This document shows, piece by piece, positions 1-8,298 of a DNA stretch of 55,323 bases. Position 1 is the first letter of the stretch; each line of letters starts with the position of its first letter. The notes below the pieces were generated by a model that saw only the letters and a program-made list of their open reading frames with translations, ran no database searches and was not told the DNA's origin. Source of the stretch: Streptomyces cacaoi (GTDB lineage Bacteria > Actinomycetota > Actinomycetes > Streptomycetales > Streptomycetaceae); NCBI RefSeq assembly GCF_006539165.1, contig NZ_BJMM01000045.1, positions 1 to 55,323 on the forward strand. Direction: 5' to 3'. A program made the position numbers and the translations under genes.

Positions 1-4
1 CCGT

Positions 5-330
5 GGGTGGGGGTGGAGAACGAAGGTTGGGGTACCGGGGCTGGTCTCCGTCGCCCCACCACCGCCCCGCGGGTGGGGGTGGAGAACGAAGGTTGGGGTA
101 CCGGGGCTGGTCTCCGTCGCCCCACCACCGCCCCGCGGGTGGGGGTGGGGATTGAAGGTTGGGGTGTCGGGGCTGGTCTCCGTCGCCCCGCCCGCGCCGT
201 CGTCCCGCCCGGTCCCTGGGGGGCGGGAAACAAAGGTCGAGGCGCCGGGGCTGGTCTCCGTCGCCGCCCGCGCTGTCGCCCCGCACGAACCATGGGCGGG
301 GGGCGGGAAACAAAGGTGGAGGGCGCCGGG
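5..330. repeat. Degenerate 66-bp tandem repeat array
   Basis: Two near-identical 66-bp units (5-70 and 71-136) are followed by a diverged third (from 137) and two shorter relatives (about 216-290 and 291-330). The shared core GGCTGGTCTCCGTCGCC starts at 39, 105, 171 and 249, giving spacings of 66, 66 and 78. The later units share GGGCGGGAAACAAAGGT. Open frames through the array look like repeat translation, not protein. It lies downstream of the minus-strand metallopeptidase gene and is cut by the window edge. Function is unknown. Confidence 0.8.
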
Positions 331-335
331 ATCGG

Positions 336-698
336 CTAGCCGTAGCCGAGGGTGTGGAGGCGGGCGTCGTCGATGCCGAAGTGGTGGGCGATCTCGTGGA
401 CGACGGTGATCTCGATCTCCTCGACGGCCAGTTCACGGCCCCCGTTCTCCCGCGCGACCATCCGCAGCGTCGGCCCGCGGTAGATCGTGATGCGGTCGGG
501 GAGGACGCCCGCGTACCACTCGCCGCGTTCGGTGAGCGGTGTGCCCTCGTAGAGGCCGAGCAGTTCGGGATCGTCGGCGGGGGGCTCGTCCTCGACGAAC
601 ACCGCGACGTTGTCCATGAGTCGGGTCAACTCGGGCGGGATACGGTCGAGCGCCTGGGCGACCAGTTCCTCGAACTCCTCGCGCGTCATCTCCAGCAC
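336..698 (-). CDS. Small zinc metallopeptidase (zincin-like, metallopeptidase family protein)
   Basis: This is a 120-residue soluble protein of a family common in actinobacteria. The C-terminal HEIAHHFG segment is the HExxH zinc motif with a following His and Gly, as in minimal zincins. The segment before it (YAGVLPDRITIYRGP) is also characteristic of the family. There is no signal peptide, so it is probably cytoplasmic. The start is uncertain: GTG at 698 gives MLEMTREEF, which I recall for homologues, while ATG at 689 gives MTREEF. Neither has a clear ribosome-binding site. Substrate is unknown. It diverges from the metallophosphoesterase gene across about 250 bp. Confidence 0.8.
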   Translation of the reverse strand: MLEMTREEFEELVAQALDRIPPELTRLMDNVAVFVEDEPPADDPELLGLYEGTPLTERGEWYAGVLPDRITIYRGPTLRMVARENGGRELAVEEIEITVVHEIAHHFGIDDARLHTLGYG

Positions 699-945
699 GC
701 GTTCATTGTCGGCCAGGGAGCCGCGCACCACTACCGCGGGGACGGGCACCACCACCGCGGCGGCCGCACCACCACCGCGGGGACCGCACCACCGCACCCG
801 CCGCGCCCCTGCCCCGGGCACGCCCGGACCGCCACGACCCCGCACCGGCCCCGCACCGGAACCCGCCACCGACCCCGCCCGGCGGACCACCCGCTTCCGG
901 GAGATTCCGGCATGGAGGCCCGGCACCAGGGGCATACCGCCCTGC
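699..945. other. Divergent intergenic region with short CACCAC repeats
   Basis: This gap separates the divergent metallopeptidase and metallophosphoesterase genes. It holds two copies of GCACCACCACCGCGG (746-760 and 766-780, 20-bp period) and further CACCGC-rich sequence. Promoters for both genes should lie here, but I see no convincing -35/-10 pair. Confidence 0.4.
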
Positions 946-2703
946 ATGGCCAGCGAAGCCGCGAAGCCGTTCCGTGCCGTGGCGGTGCGGGCCCGAAGGC
1001 TCGCCACGGCGGTCCGCCACCGGGTACCGGGGGCGTCCGGGGCACGTCGGCACGCTGCGGGAGCGCGCAGCACCGGCGGGGCGCCGCCCACCGGCCCGTC
1101 GCTCCCGTCGGCGGCGGGCCGGCGGACAGCGCACCCGTGGCGCCGCGCTCTCGGACTCGTCCTCGTCGCCCTGTTCGGCGCCTGGCTGGGGCTGCTGGCC
1201 GTCGGCCATGTGCGGACGCCGGTGGGGCCCGTCGACACGACGATGACGCTGCGGCCGTCCGTCACCGGCGGCACGAAGATCAATGTCTCGCCGCTGGGCG
1301 CGCTGGAGCTGGAGAGCCACTACGCGCCGCTGCGGTTGGACGTGGACGTCGACCAGCTCGACCAGGAGCGGGCCTCCGCGCTCGTCGACCACCCGGAGCG
1401 GATCGAGGGGCTCCGGGAGGAGGTCGCGGACGATGTGGCCGCGGGCACCGTGGGGCTCGGGGTACGCACGGTCGTGGCCATGGCCTCCGGGGCGTGCGCG
1501 CTGGGGCTCGTCGTCTACCGCCGCCCGCGCCGGGCGCTGGCCGCCGGCGGGCTGGCGCTGGCGCTGCTCGCCGCCTCGGCCGCCTCGGCGGCGGCGACCT
1601 GGAACCCGAAGTCGATACTGGAGCCGAAGTTCTCCGGGCTGCTGGCGAGCGCTCCCCAGGTGGTCGGCACGGCACGCAGCATCGCCACCGAATTCGACGT
1701 CTACCAGCAGGAGTTGGCACGGCTGGTGACAAATGTGACGAAGCTGTACGACACGGCTTCGACGCTGCCCGCCTACCAGCCCGATCCGAGCACGATGCGC
1801 GTTCTGCACGTCTCCGACATCCATCTCAACCCGGCCGCCTGGCACATCATCCGGTCCCTCGTCGACCAGTACGACATCGACGTGATCATCGACACCGGCG
1901 ACACCATGGACCACGGCACCTCGGCCGAGAACGGCTTCCTCGACCCCGTCAAGGAACTGGGCGCGCCCTACGTCTGGGTACGCGGCAACCACGACTCGCG
2001 CACCACGCAGCAGGCCGTCGAGAAGCTGGGCGAGCGCACCCCGGCCAAGGGGAAGCCGGGCGGCGGCAAGGGCGGCTCCGGGGTGTACGTGGCCGACAAG
2101 GGCGAACCGGTGGACGTCGCCGGACTGCGCATCTCCGGCTGGGGCGACCCGCAGTTCACACCGGACCGCTCGGTCGAGGCACAGGGCGACCCGGCCGAGC
2201 GCGCCGAGGGCCGCAAGCTCGCCCGGACCCTGCGGGAGCAGCGCGAGCGGGGCGAGCCCGTCGACATCGCCGTCGCGCACAACCCGGTGCTGGCCAAGGA
2301 GACCGACGGGCTCACCCCGCTCGTCCTGGCCGGGCACACCCACAACCGCAGCACCGAACTGCTGCCCGGCGGCACCCGGCTGATGATCCAGGGCTCGACG
2401 GGCGGCAGCGGACTGCGCGCCGTCGAGAAGGAGAAGCCCGACAAGGTCCAGGCGTCCGTGCTCTACCTCGACCGGGAATCACACAAGCTCCAGGCGTGGG
2501 ACGAGATCACCCTGGGCGGGGTGGGCCTGTCGAAGGCGGAGGTCTCCCGCCACCTCCCCCAGGACGTCAAGGACCACCTCCCCACCACCACCCCGACCCC
2601 TTCCTCTCCCCCGACTGCGACACCCTCGTCTTCCTCAGCTCCGCCCTCTTCGCCCCCTTCGCCGCCCTCGTCCACACCGGCGCCCTCGCCCGGCGGAGAG
2701 TGA
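946..2703 (+). CDS. Membrane-anchored metallophosphoesterase
   Basis: The C-terminal half carries the calcineurin-type phosphoesterase signature in order: SDIHLN (about residues 290-295), DTGDTMDHG, RGNHDS, AHNP and GHTHN. These residues bind a two-metal centre and hydrolyse phosphomono- or diesters. A hydrophobic helix lies near residues 65-85 and a hairpin of two helices near 180-225, so the protein is probably membrane-tethered. Which side the catalytic domain faces is not obvious. The last 40 residues are a Pro/Ser/Thr-rich tail. The ATG at 946 was chosen; GTG codons 30-40 bp downstream are alternatives and no good ribosome-binding site separates them. The substrate cannot be told from sequence. 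Confidence 0.82.
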   Translation: MASEAAKPFRAVAVRARRLATAVRHRVPGASGARRHAAGARSTGGAPPTGPSLPSAAGRRTAHPWRRALGLVLVALFGAWLGLLAVGHVRTPVGPVDTTMTLRPSVTGGTKINVSPLGALELESHYAPLRLDVDVDQLDQERASALVDHPERIEGLREEVADDVAAGTVGLGVRTVVAMASGACALGLVVYRRPRRALAAGGLALALLAASAASAAATWNPKSILEPKFSGLLASAPQVVGTARSIATEFDVYQQELARLVTNVTKLYDTASTLPAYQPDPSTMRVLHVSDIHLNPAAWHIIRSLVDQYDIDVIIDTGDTMDHGTSAENGFLDPVKELGAPYVWVRGNHDSRTTQQAVEKLGERTPAKGKPGGGKGGSGVYVADKGEPVDVAGLRISGWGDPQFTPDRSVEAQGDPAERAEGRKLARTLREQRERGEPVDIAVAHNPVLAKETDGLTPLVLAGHTHNRSTELLPGGTRLMIQGSTGGSGLRAVEKEKPDKVQASVLYLDRESHKLQAWDEITLGGVGLSKAEVSRHLPQDVKDHLPTTTPTPSSPPTATPSSSSAPPSSPPSPPSSTPAPSPGGE

Positions 2704-2794
2704 CGCACGACCACGGATCGTGACGAAGGCGGGCGACGGAGGCCACGACGGAAGGCGGCCGGACGGCCGCCGAGCCGACCACCCGAAAACCGTT

Positions 2795-2824
2795 TTGGCG
2801 AACGGCTTCGGCATCCCATATGCT
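2795..2824 (+). promoter_or_regulatory. Likely housekeeping promoter of tRNA-Glu
   Basis: TTGGCG (2795-2800) is followed after 18 bp by TATGCT (2819-2824), about 50 bp before the tRNA. Both hexamers fit the vegetative sigma consensus of streptomycetes reasonably well. Predicted only. Confidence 0.5.
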
Positions 2825-2873
2825 GCCGGGGATCCTCTGTCCCGCTGCTCACAGCGCGGACGGACGGGCCCTC

Positions 2874-2946
2874 GCCCTCATCGTCTAGTGGCCCAGGACG
2901 CCGCCCTTTCAAGGCGGTAGCACGGGTTCGAATCCCGTTGGGGGCA
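2874..2946 (+). tRNA. tRNA-Glu (anticodon TTC)
   Basis: A full cloverleaf is visible. The acceptor stem GCCCTCA pairs with TGGGGGC using one G-U pair. The anticodon stem is CCGCC/GGCGG around loop CTTTCAA with anticodon TTC at 2908-2910, and the T arm has GGGTTCGAATCCC. The discriminator is A2946. CCA is not encoded. Confidence 0.95.
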
Positions 2947-3026
2947 CACACATCTGAAGACAGCTGGACACGGCTCGACTATGAGTGTCCAGCTCCTCAC
3001 TCGGTGTCACTTGTGAGGCAGTCCGG

Positions 3027-3059
3027 AGTTGCCCTCGGTTCACGCGACCGAGGGCAACT
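3027..3059 (+). terminator. Perfect 12-bp hairpin after tRNA-Glu
   Basis: AGTTGCCCTCGG (3027-3038) and CCGAGGGCAACT (3048-3059) pair perfectly around a 9-nt loop. It lies about 80 bp beyond tRNA-Glu and upstream of the next gene, so it probably ends the tRNA transcript. It lacks a T tract, as many streptomycete terminators do. Confidence 0.6.
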
Positions 3060-3177
3060 TGCATGTGGTGGGCCCCGCGAGAGCGTGCTCACCGCCGCAC
3101 CGGCCCCCTCGGCGTCCCCCGCGCCCCTCGTAGAATCCCCTGATCAGGGCGGTCGCCGGCGGGGGACGGGGGACGTG

Positions 3178-3866
3178 ATGGCCTGCGCGACGAGAGCAGA
3201 GCGCATCGCCGCACGGGAGGCGCCCGCGCCGGCGGTCTTCCTGGTGATCGTGCCGCTCTCCTCGATCGTCGCCATGGGGGTGTGGGCCTTCGAGGGCGAC
3301 CGGGACCGGCGCTTCGGGCTCTTGATGCTCTGCGTGGGGGTGGCCGTCCTCGGCCTGGCGGTGCTGACGGGCTACCGCCTCCTGCGCGGCGTGTGGCGGC
3401 CCGCCGGGGTGCTGGAAACCGTACTGACAGGTTCGTCGGAGCCCTCGGGGTCGTCGGAGCCCTCGGGGTCGTCGGGGGACGCGCCGCCACCGCCGCTGCC
3501 TCGCCGGGTGCCCCGGGAGGCGGGGTGGCGGCTGCTCGCCGGGATCCACTGCACGGGGCTGGCCGGTTGGCTCGTCAGCTTCTGGTTCGTGGGCGTCGGC
3601 AACCCGGAGGAGCAGGGGCGGCTGCACTCGGACGGGGAGCTGTGGCTGTGGGGCGCCGCCCTCGCCGTGATCGTGCTGCTCTGCACGCTCAACGCGGAGG
3701 GAACGGTCCACCCGGTCCTGCCGGGCCGGGCCCGGGCGCTTCGGGTCACCCTCCGGAACGGCCGTCTCGTAGCGCACGACGGGCTCCAGATCGACCTGCG
3801 CGTTCCCCGGGTGGAACCCGAGCACATGTCCGCCGCTCTGAACGGGCGGAACCTCTGGCTTCTGTT
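3178..3866 (+). pseudogene. 5' part of a frameshifted multi-spanning membrane protein gene
   Basis: The frame begins at ATG 3178 (MACATRAER). It encodes a predicted helix near residues 20-35, a second near 45-60, a Ser-Gly-Pro linker with a GSSEPS repeat, then two more hydrophobic segments and a soluble stretch. After the residues NLWLL (about 3862) this frame turns into low-quality Arg/Pro-rich sequence. The coherent coding signal resumes one frame over as WDPLRTKRDFTLDG. I infer a +1 shift near 3855-3866, and frame 2 upstream is closed by a TGA at 3839-3841. A sequencing error or a real disabling insertion are both possible. The family is not recognised. Confidence 0.6.
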
Positions 3867-3931
3867 GGGATCCGCTGCGGACGAAGCGGGACTTCACCCT
3901 GGACGGGCCGCCGCGCGGGAACTGCGCCGCC

Positions 3932-5314
3932 GTGCTGGTCCTCGACGGCGGCCGGGCGGTACGGGCCCGGGCGCTCTTCCCGCCGGACCGCTCCCCCGGG
4001 GCGGAGGGCGACCCCGTCGGCGGGCCCCGGGCTCCCGTGGACCCGGCCCGGCGCGTCGGCTCCTGGACGTCGTACATGGCGTGGCCGCTGCTGCTGCCGT
4101 GGCAGGGCATCGGCTGCTACGCCCTGGTGTTGCTGCTCAGCGGCGGCCTCTGCACCGAGGGCGCGCCGCGCGGCCTGCTGGCGGTCCCCGGCGCCGTCGC
4201 CCTGGTGGCCGCGTTCTCCTACCACCCGTTCCTCTTCCTCGACCGGGCGTTGGCCCCTGCCTGGTACCGCACCCGGGACCCCGCGCGGGCGGACCGCCTC
4301 AGCCGCGCCGTCCTCCGGGCGTCCGCGCTGACCCGCCTCGCCATGGTCGTCCCGGTGACCGCCGTGGCCGCCCTCCTGATATGGCTGGCCGGGCCCGGCC
4401 CCGGCCGGCGGGTCGCCCTGACAGCGGGGTGTCCGGCCCTCGCGGGCCTGGTGCTGCTGGTGCTCCTCGTCCACCGGGTGGCGACCGGCCCGATCAGCCC
4501 GTACGAGCTGGAGCGGTCCGCGCCCGGGACCGCCCCCGGCCCCGGCCGGGCCCGTTCGGTCGTCGGCGTGGTCGGTCTGGTCGGCTGGGGAGCCGGCATG
4601 GTGCTCTTCCTGCCCCTCAGCGACGTGACGATCGACCCGCAGCTCGAACGGCTCCGCGCGGCGGGCGCGGTCGTCGCCGAGGTCCCCATCGAGACGACCC
4701 GCCTCGTGAAGCGCCACCACACCGTCAGCAAGGGCGCCGAGACCAGCCACCAGTACGCCGCGACCCAGCTCCTGGGGGTACGGCTCCGCGGCGACGACGG
4801 ACACAGCGACACCGCCACCGTCCGCACCATGAGCGACGGGGACGGGCGTATCAGCGGAGAACGGATCACCGTCGTCCACGCCCCCGGCGACACCGGTCCG
4901 GGCGCCTACACAGGCCAGGACTCCCGGGAATCCCTCCGCGCCCGGCCCAGCCAGTGGGAGCACTACCAGGACGACCTCCCCCGGCTACTCGCCGGCCGGC
5001 CGCTGTCCGGACGGCAGCTCGCAGTGCTCGGCGGCGCGTGGCTCCTGGTCGTCGGCTTCTGCGCCGTCCGCACCTACCGCGACCCCGCCCGGAACCGCCG
5101 TCCTTTCTGGCCGCTCACCAGCACCTACCTCTCCTTCTCGGGCTACGCCGCGGCCCTGGCGATCAGCGCGGTCCTGCTCACCGACCACTGGGCCACCGGC
5201 TTCAGCCGCCTCGGCGGCGGCCTGCTCGGCGCCTTCGCCCTGTTCGTCGGCTACGCCCTCCGCGAGCCGTTCCGCCACGGGTCCGGCGCCGGGGCCCGCC
5301 GGGAGCGCGGCTGA
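3932..5314 (+). CDS. 3' part of the frameshifted membrane protein (460 residues from an internal GTG)
   Basis: This frame carries sensible protein sequence back to about 3866, upstream of the first in-frame start-like codon (GTG 3932). That shows it is the continuation of the gene begun at 3178. It has about seven hydrophobic segments, including WPLLLPWQGIGCYALVLLL, a pair near 4340-4480, one near 4560-4610 and two near 5030-5270. A polar extracytoplasmic or cytosolic domain of about 120 residues lies between them. If the shift is real, only a truncated product could start here, and no strong ribosome-binding site precedes the GTG. Function is unknown. Confidence 0.65.
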   Translation: MLVLDGGRAVRARALFPPDRSPGAEGDPVGGPRAPVDPARRVGSWTSYMAWPLLLPWQGIGCYALVLLLSGGLCTEGAPRGLLAVPGAVALVAAFSYHPFLFLDRALAPAWYRTRDPARADRLSRAVLRASALTRLAMVVPVTAVAALLIWLAGPGPGRRVALTAGCPALAGLVLLVLLVHRVATGPISPYELERSAPGTAPGPGRARSVVGVVGLVGWGAGMVLFLPLSDVTIDPQLERLRAAGAVVAEVPIETTRLVKRHHTVSKGAETSHQYAATQLLGVRLRGDDGHSDTATVRTMSDGDGRISGERITVVHAPGDTGPGAYTGQDSRESLRARPSQWEHYQDDLPRLLAGRPLSGRQLAVLGGAWLLVVGFCAVRTYRDPARNRRPFWPLTSTYLSFSGYAAALAISAVLLTDHWATGFSRLGGGLLGAFALFVGYALREPFRHGSGAGARRERG

Positions 5315-5327
5315 GGGGCTGTGACCG

Positions 5328-5855
5328 TCAGACCGCCAGTGCGACGAGGAAGCGGGACACCATGTTGTAGGCGGCGACCGTGGCGACCGCCTCCACGGTC
5401 CGGGCCTCGCCGAAGAGCGCCTTCAGCTGTTCGATGACCTCGCCGTCCACCTCCACCTGCCGGGTGGACCGGTCGGTGAGCGCGAGGAGGGCGCGCTCCT
5501 CCTCGTCGAACACGCTGCCGTCCACGTGCTCCGCTTCGAGGGCGCGGGCCTTCTCCTCGGTGCCGCCGGCTTCCAGGTAGGCCGGGTGGTGCACGTTCCA
5601 TTCGAAGTCCGCGCGGTTCAGCACCGCCACCCTCAACATGATCAGTTCCCGGTGTTCCAGGTCCAGTTCGAATGCGGCGCGGACGCGGCCCAGCAGCGCG
5701 TTCCAGCCGGTGGCCAGGGGGAAGCTCCGCAGAAGCACCCGGTCGATACCGATCAGTTCGCCGCCGGGCCGGCGCCCCCGCATCTCTGCCAGCAGACCGG
5801 CCGGCGGGGCGGGGAAGGTGTCCTCCTGCCACGGGGTGACACGCACGTCGCTCAT
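5328..5855 (-). CDS. Carboxymuconolactone decarboxylase / AhpD-like family protein
   Basis: This is a 175-residue, all-helical CMD-like protein. The segment LEHRELIMLRVAVLNRADFEWNVHH aligns with the family core, where an E...W..H arrangement replaces the CxxC...H of peroxidase-active AhpD. No CxxC is present, so a thiol peroxidase role is unlikely; lactone or quinone-type chemistry is possible but unproven. GGAG stands about 10 bp before ATG 5855, supporting the start. It is convergent with the frameshifted gene and faces a 480-bp intergenic region on the other side. Confidence 0.8.
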   Translation of the reverse strand: MSDVRVTPWQEDTFPAPPAGLLAEMRGRRPGGELIGIDRVLLRSFPLATGWNALLGRVRAAFELDLEHRELIMLRVAVLNRADFEWNVHHPAYLEAGGTEEKARALEAEHVDGSVFDEEERALLALTDRSTRQVEVDGEVIEQLKALFGEARTVEAVATVAAYNMVSRFLVALAV

Positions 5856-6063
5856 ACTGTTCTCCTTCTTCGGCGGCGGATTTCTTTGCGTGAGGCGCGG
5901 GGCCGCCCGTCACACGGCAGCGGAAGGGATTCCGGATGCCGTGCACGCCGCATCCCCGCGGCCCGCATGCGCCGGCCACCGTAGGAAGCACCCGCGGCGA
6001 CCGGTAGAAGAGCCGGATGAATGCGGCCATACGGAACGCTTATGCCGCTCCGGCGCGTTCGCC

Positions 6064-6135
6064 TTCCCGGCGCACGCCGGTCGCCCGTCTCCGCGAACAT
6101 TCCCGGCGCACGCCGGTCGCCCGTCTCCGCGAACC
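6064..6135. repeat. Two-copy 36-bp tandem repeat
   Basis: Two adjacent 36-bp copies (6064-6099 and 6100-6135) begin with TTCCCGGCGCACGCCGGTCG and are essentially identical. Each contains the internal dyad CCGGCGCACGCCGG, so each copy can fold into a hairpin. The pair lies between two gene starts. Confidence 0.75.
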
Positions 6136-6203
6136 GCCTCCGACGGTTGCCTCCGCGCCCCGGGGCGGATGACGGCCGCGCGGTGGACGCGCGTGCGCAC
6201 CGC

Positions 6204-6223
6204 CATATGACGTCCCGTTATGG
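6204..6223. promoter_or_regulatory. Candidate LysR-type operator upstream of the TPR gene
   Basis: CATA and TTATGG half-sites are separated by 10 bp. Related dyads lie at 6028-6044 (8-bp spacing) and at 8199-8216 before the LysR gene. LysR-type regulators bind interrupted dyads with AT-rich ends, and the neighbouring lysR gene makes this a reasonable assignment, though it is inferred. Confidence 0.4.
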
Positions 6224-6337
6224 CCGTATCACCGGAGATCCTCTACTGGGCGCAGGGCCCGGCCCCTAGGGTGGCCGCGCCTCCCGAACCGGGCATGACC
6301 GGCATCGGTTCCGTCGAGCGAAAGGGGACGCGATCCC

Positions 6338-8062
6338 GTGCCTGACCACCCCTACGACCTCGGCCCGCACAGCCGCCCCGTGGCGACGGCATCCGCACAG
6401 GCCCAACGGTGGTTCGACCGCGGCCTGGTGTGGTCCTACTCCTTCAACCACGACGAGGCGGTGCGCTGCTTCGAGCAGGCCGCCGCGCACGACCCGGACT
6501 GCTCGGCCGCGCACTGGGGCGCCGCCTACGCGAAGGGCCCCAACTACAACAAGCCCTGGAAGACCTTCGACCCCGTCGACCTCGGCGACACCCTCGCCTA
6601 CGGCCGCGCCGCGCTGGACCGGGCGCGCGCGACCGCCTCCTCGGAACCGGAGCGCGGGCTCGCCGAAGCGCTCCGCGCACGCTTCCCCACCGGCGCGCCC
6701 CCGCAGGACCCGGAGGACTTCCGCGCCTTCGACCTGGCCTACGCGGAGGCCATGCGCCCGGTCCACGAGGCGCACCCGCACGACCCGGACGTGGCAGCGC
6801 TGTTCGCCGACGCCCTGCTGTGCGTCAGCCCGCGTGCCCTGTGGGACCTGGACACGGGCGAGCCGACCGGCTACGGCACGCTGGAGGCCGAGCGGGTCCT
6901 GCTGGAGGCACTCGCCCGGCCCGAGGGCGCGCGGCACCCGGGCCTGAACCACCTGTACATCCACCTGATGGACATGTCGGCGCACCCGGAGCGCGCCGTC
7001 CCCGCCGCCGGCAGGCTGCGCCATCTGGTCCCGGACGCCTCGCACATGGTGCACATGGCCACCCACATCGACGCCGCCTGCGGCGACTACCGCCGCGTCG
7101 TCGAATCCAACCAGGCCGCGGCGGCCGCGGACGACGCCTACTTCGCGCGGGAGAAGACCGTCGGCCGGTACTTCGTCTACCGCGCCCACAACCTGTGCTA
7201 CCTGGCCTTCGGCGCGATGATGTCCGGTCGTTCGCAGGAAGCGCTGCACGCCGCACACCGGCTCGACGCACTCCTCACGCCCGAGGTGCTGCGGGTCGAG
7301 AGCCCCCCGATGGCGGACCTGTGCGAGAGCTTCCGCACCGTGCTGCCGCACGTCCTGATCCGCTTCGGCCGCTGGGAGGAGGCTGTCGCGCTGGACGTGC
7401 CCCGGGACCAGGAGCTGTACTGCTCCACCACCGCGATGGTGCACTACGCGCACGGCATCGCTCATGCGGCACTCGGCCGTACCGCCGAAGCCGACGCCGC
7501 CCGCGAGGAGTTCACGGCAGCCGCCGCCCGCGTGCCCGAGACCAGGCTGAACGCCACCCCGTCCCGCGAGGTCGACGTGCTCCGCGTCGCGGGCGCGATG
7601 CTGGACGGCGAGATCGCCTACCGCAAGGACGAGTACGACCGAGCCTTCGCGGACCTGCGCCGCGCCATCGCCTTCGAGGACGCCCTCCCCTACACCGACC
7701 CCGTCGCCTGGCTCCAGCCGGTCCGCCACGCCTACGCCGCCCTCCTGCACGAACAGGGCCGCACCGAGGAGGCCGCCGCGGTACACCGCGCCGATCTCGG
7801 CCTGGACGACACCCTCGCCCGCTGGCGCACCCACCCCGGCAACGTCTGGAGCCTGCACGGCCTGCACACCTGCCTCACACAGCTGGGCCGCCACGAGGAG
7901 GCCCGCGCCCTCGCCTTCCAGCGGGACATCGCCGTGGCCGGCGCCGACGTCCCCGTCGCCGCCTCCTGCTACTGCGCGCTGACCGCCTTCGAGGACAGCC
8001 CACCGGAGAGCGCCTCCGGCTGCTGCGCCCCGGCACCTGAACCGACCGGCACCACCTTCTGA
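6338..8062 (+). CDS. TPR-repeat protein, cytoplasmic
   Basis: This 574-residue helical-repeat protein starts at GTG 6338 with AAAGGGGA about 10 bp upstream. It begins with a WFDRGLVWSYSFNHDEAVRCFEQA repeat typical of tetratricopeptide proteins and contains several more degenerate helix-turn-helix repeats. Histidine-rich segments HPGLNHLYIHLMDMS and HMVHMATHID recur in this bacterial TPR family; their role is not known. The C-terminus is Cys-rich (CYC, GCC), which might bind metal. No signal peptide or membrane helix is seen. It lies upstream of, and on the same strand as, a LysR regulator and a dehydrogenase, so a common catabolic or stress role is possible but unproven. Confidence 0.8.
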   Translation: MPDHPYDLGPHSRPVATASAQAQRWFDRGLVWSYSFNHDEAVRCFEQAAAHDPDCSAAHWGAAYAKGPNYNKPWKTFDPVDLGDTLAYGRAALDRARATASSEPERGLAEALRARFPTGAPPQDPEDFRAFDLAYAEAMRPVHEAHPHDPDVAALFADALLCVSPRALWDLDTGEPTGYGTLEAERVLLEALARPEGARHPGLNHLYIHLMDMSAHPERAVPAAGRLRHLVPDASHMVHMATHIDAACGDYRRVVESNQAAAAADDAYFAREKTVGRYFVYRAHNLCYLAFGAMMSGRSQEALHAAHRLDALLTPEVLRVESPPMADLCESFRTVLPHVLIRFGRWEEAVALDVPRDQELYCSTTAMVHYAHGIAHAALGRTAEADAAREEFTAAAARVPETRLNATPSREVDVLRVAGAMLDGEIAYRKDEYDRAFADLRRAIAFEDALPYTDPVAWLQPVRHAYAALLHEQGRTEEAAAVHRADLGLDDTLARWRTHPGNVWSLHGLHTCLTQLGRHEEARALAFQRDIAVAGADVPVAASCYCALTAFEDSPPESASGCCAPAPEPTGTTF

Positions 8063-8198
8063 CCGGGCCCGGCCCCGGCGCCGGTGCGGACCCGCGTTCC
8101 CGCCCGCACCGGCGCCGGTCCGCGCCGCCGACGGCAGCCGCACCGGCAGCGGTCACGTTCCGTCACTCCCCGCAGCACAGGCGCCCGCACCCGGCCCA

Positions 8199-8216
8199 CA
8201 TAGCCGCTCGTTATGG
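8199..8216. promoter_or_regulatory. Candidate autoregulatory site of the LysR gene
   Basis: CATA-N8-TTATGG lies about 85 bp before the LysR start codon and matches dyads upstream of the TPR gene at 6028-6044 and 6204-6223. Inferred from repetition only. Confidence 0.4.
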
Positions 8217-8298
8217 TGAAGGGACAGCGCCTCACCGTCCGGACAGGCCACAGGCGCCGGACAGGCCAGGGCGAGGGAAGCGGGAACAAGGAACGGCT

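Larger units (their letters stand above)
5856..6337. other. Intergenic region with a tandem repeat and two candidate operator motifs
   Basis: No gene is supported here. The region holds the divergent upstream sequences of the CMD-like gene (minus) and the TPR gene (plus). It also holds a 36-bp duplication (6064-6135) and CATA...TTATG dyads at 6028-6044 and 6204-6223. Confidence 0.5.

Noticed and set aside
5..330. Possible CRISPR array
   Set aside because: The units are contiguous 66-bp tandem copies without alternating unique spacers, and no cas genes are present.
336..1283. A 315-residue version of the metallopeptidase extending to 1283
   Set aside because: The upstream part is Arg/Pro/Gly-rich and lies opposite the start of the metallophosphoesterase. 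Homology begins at MLEMTREEF.
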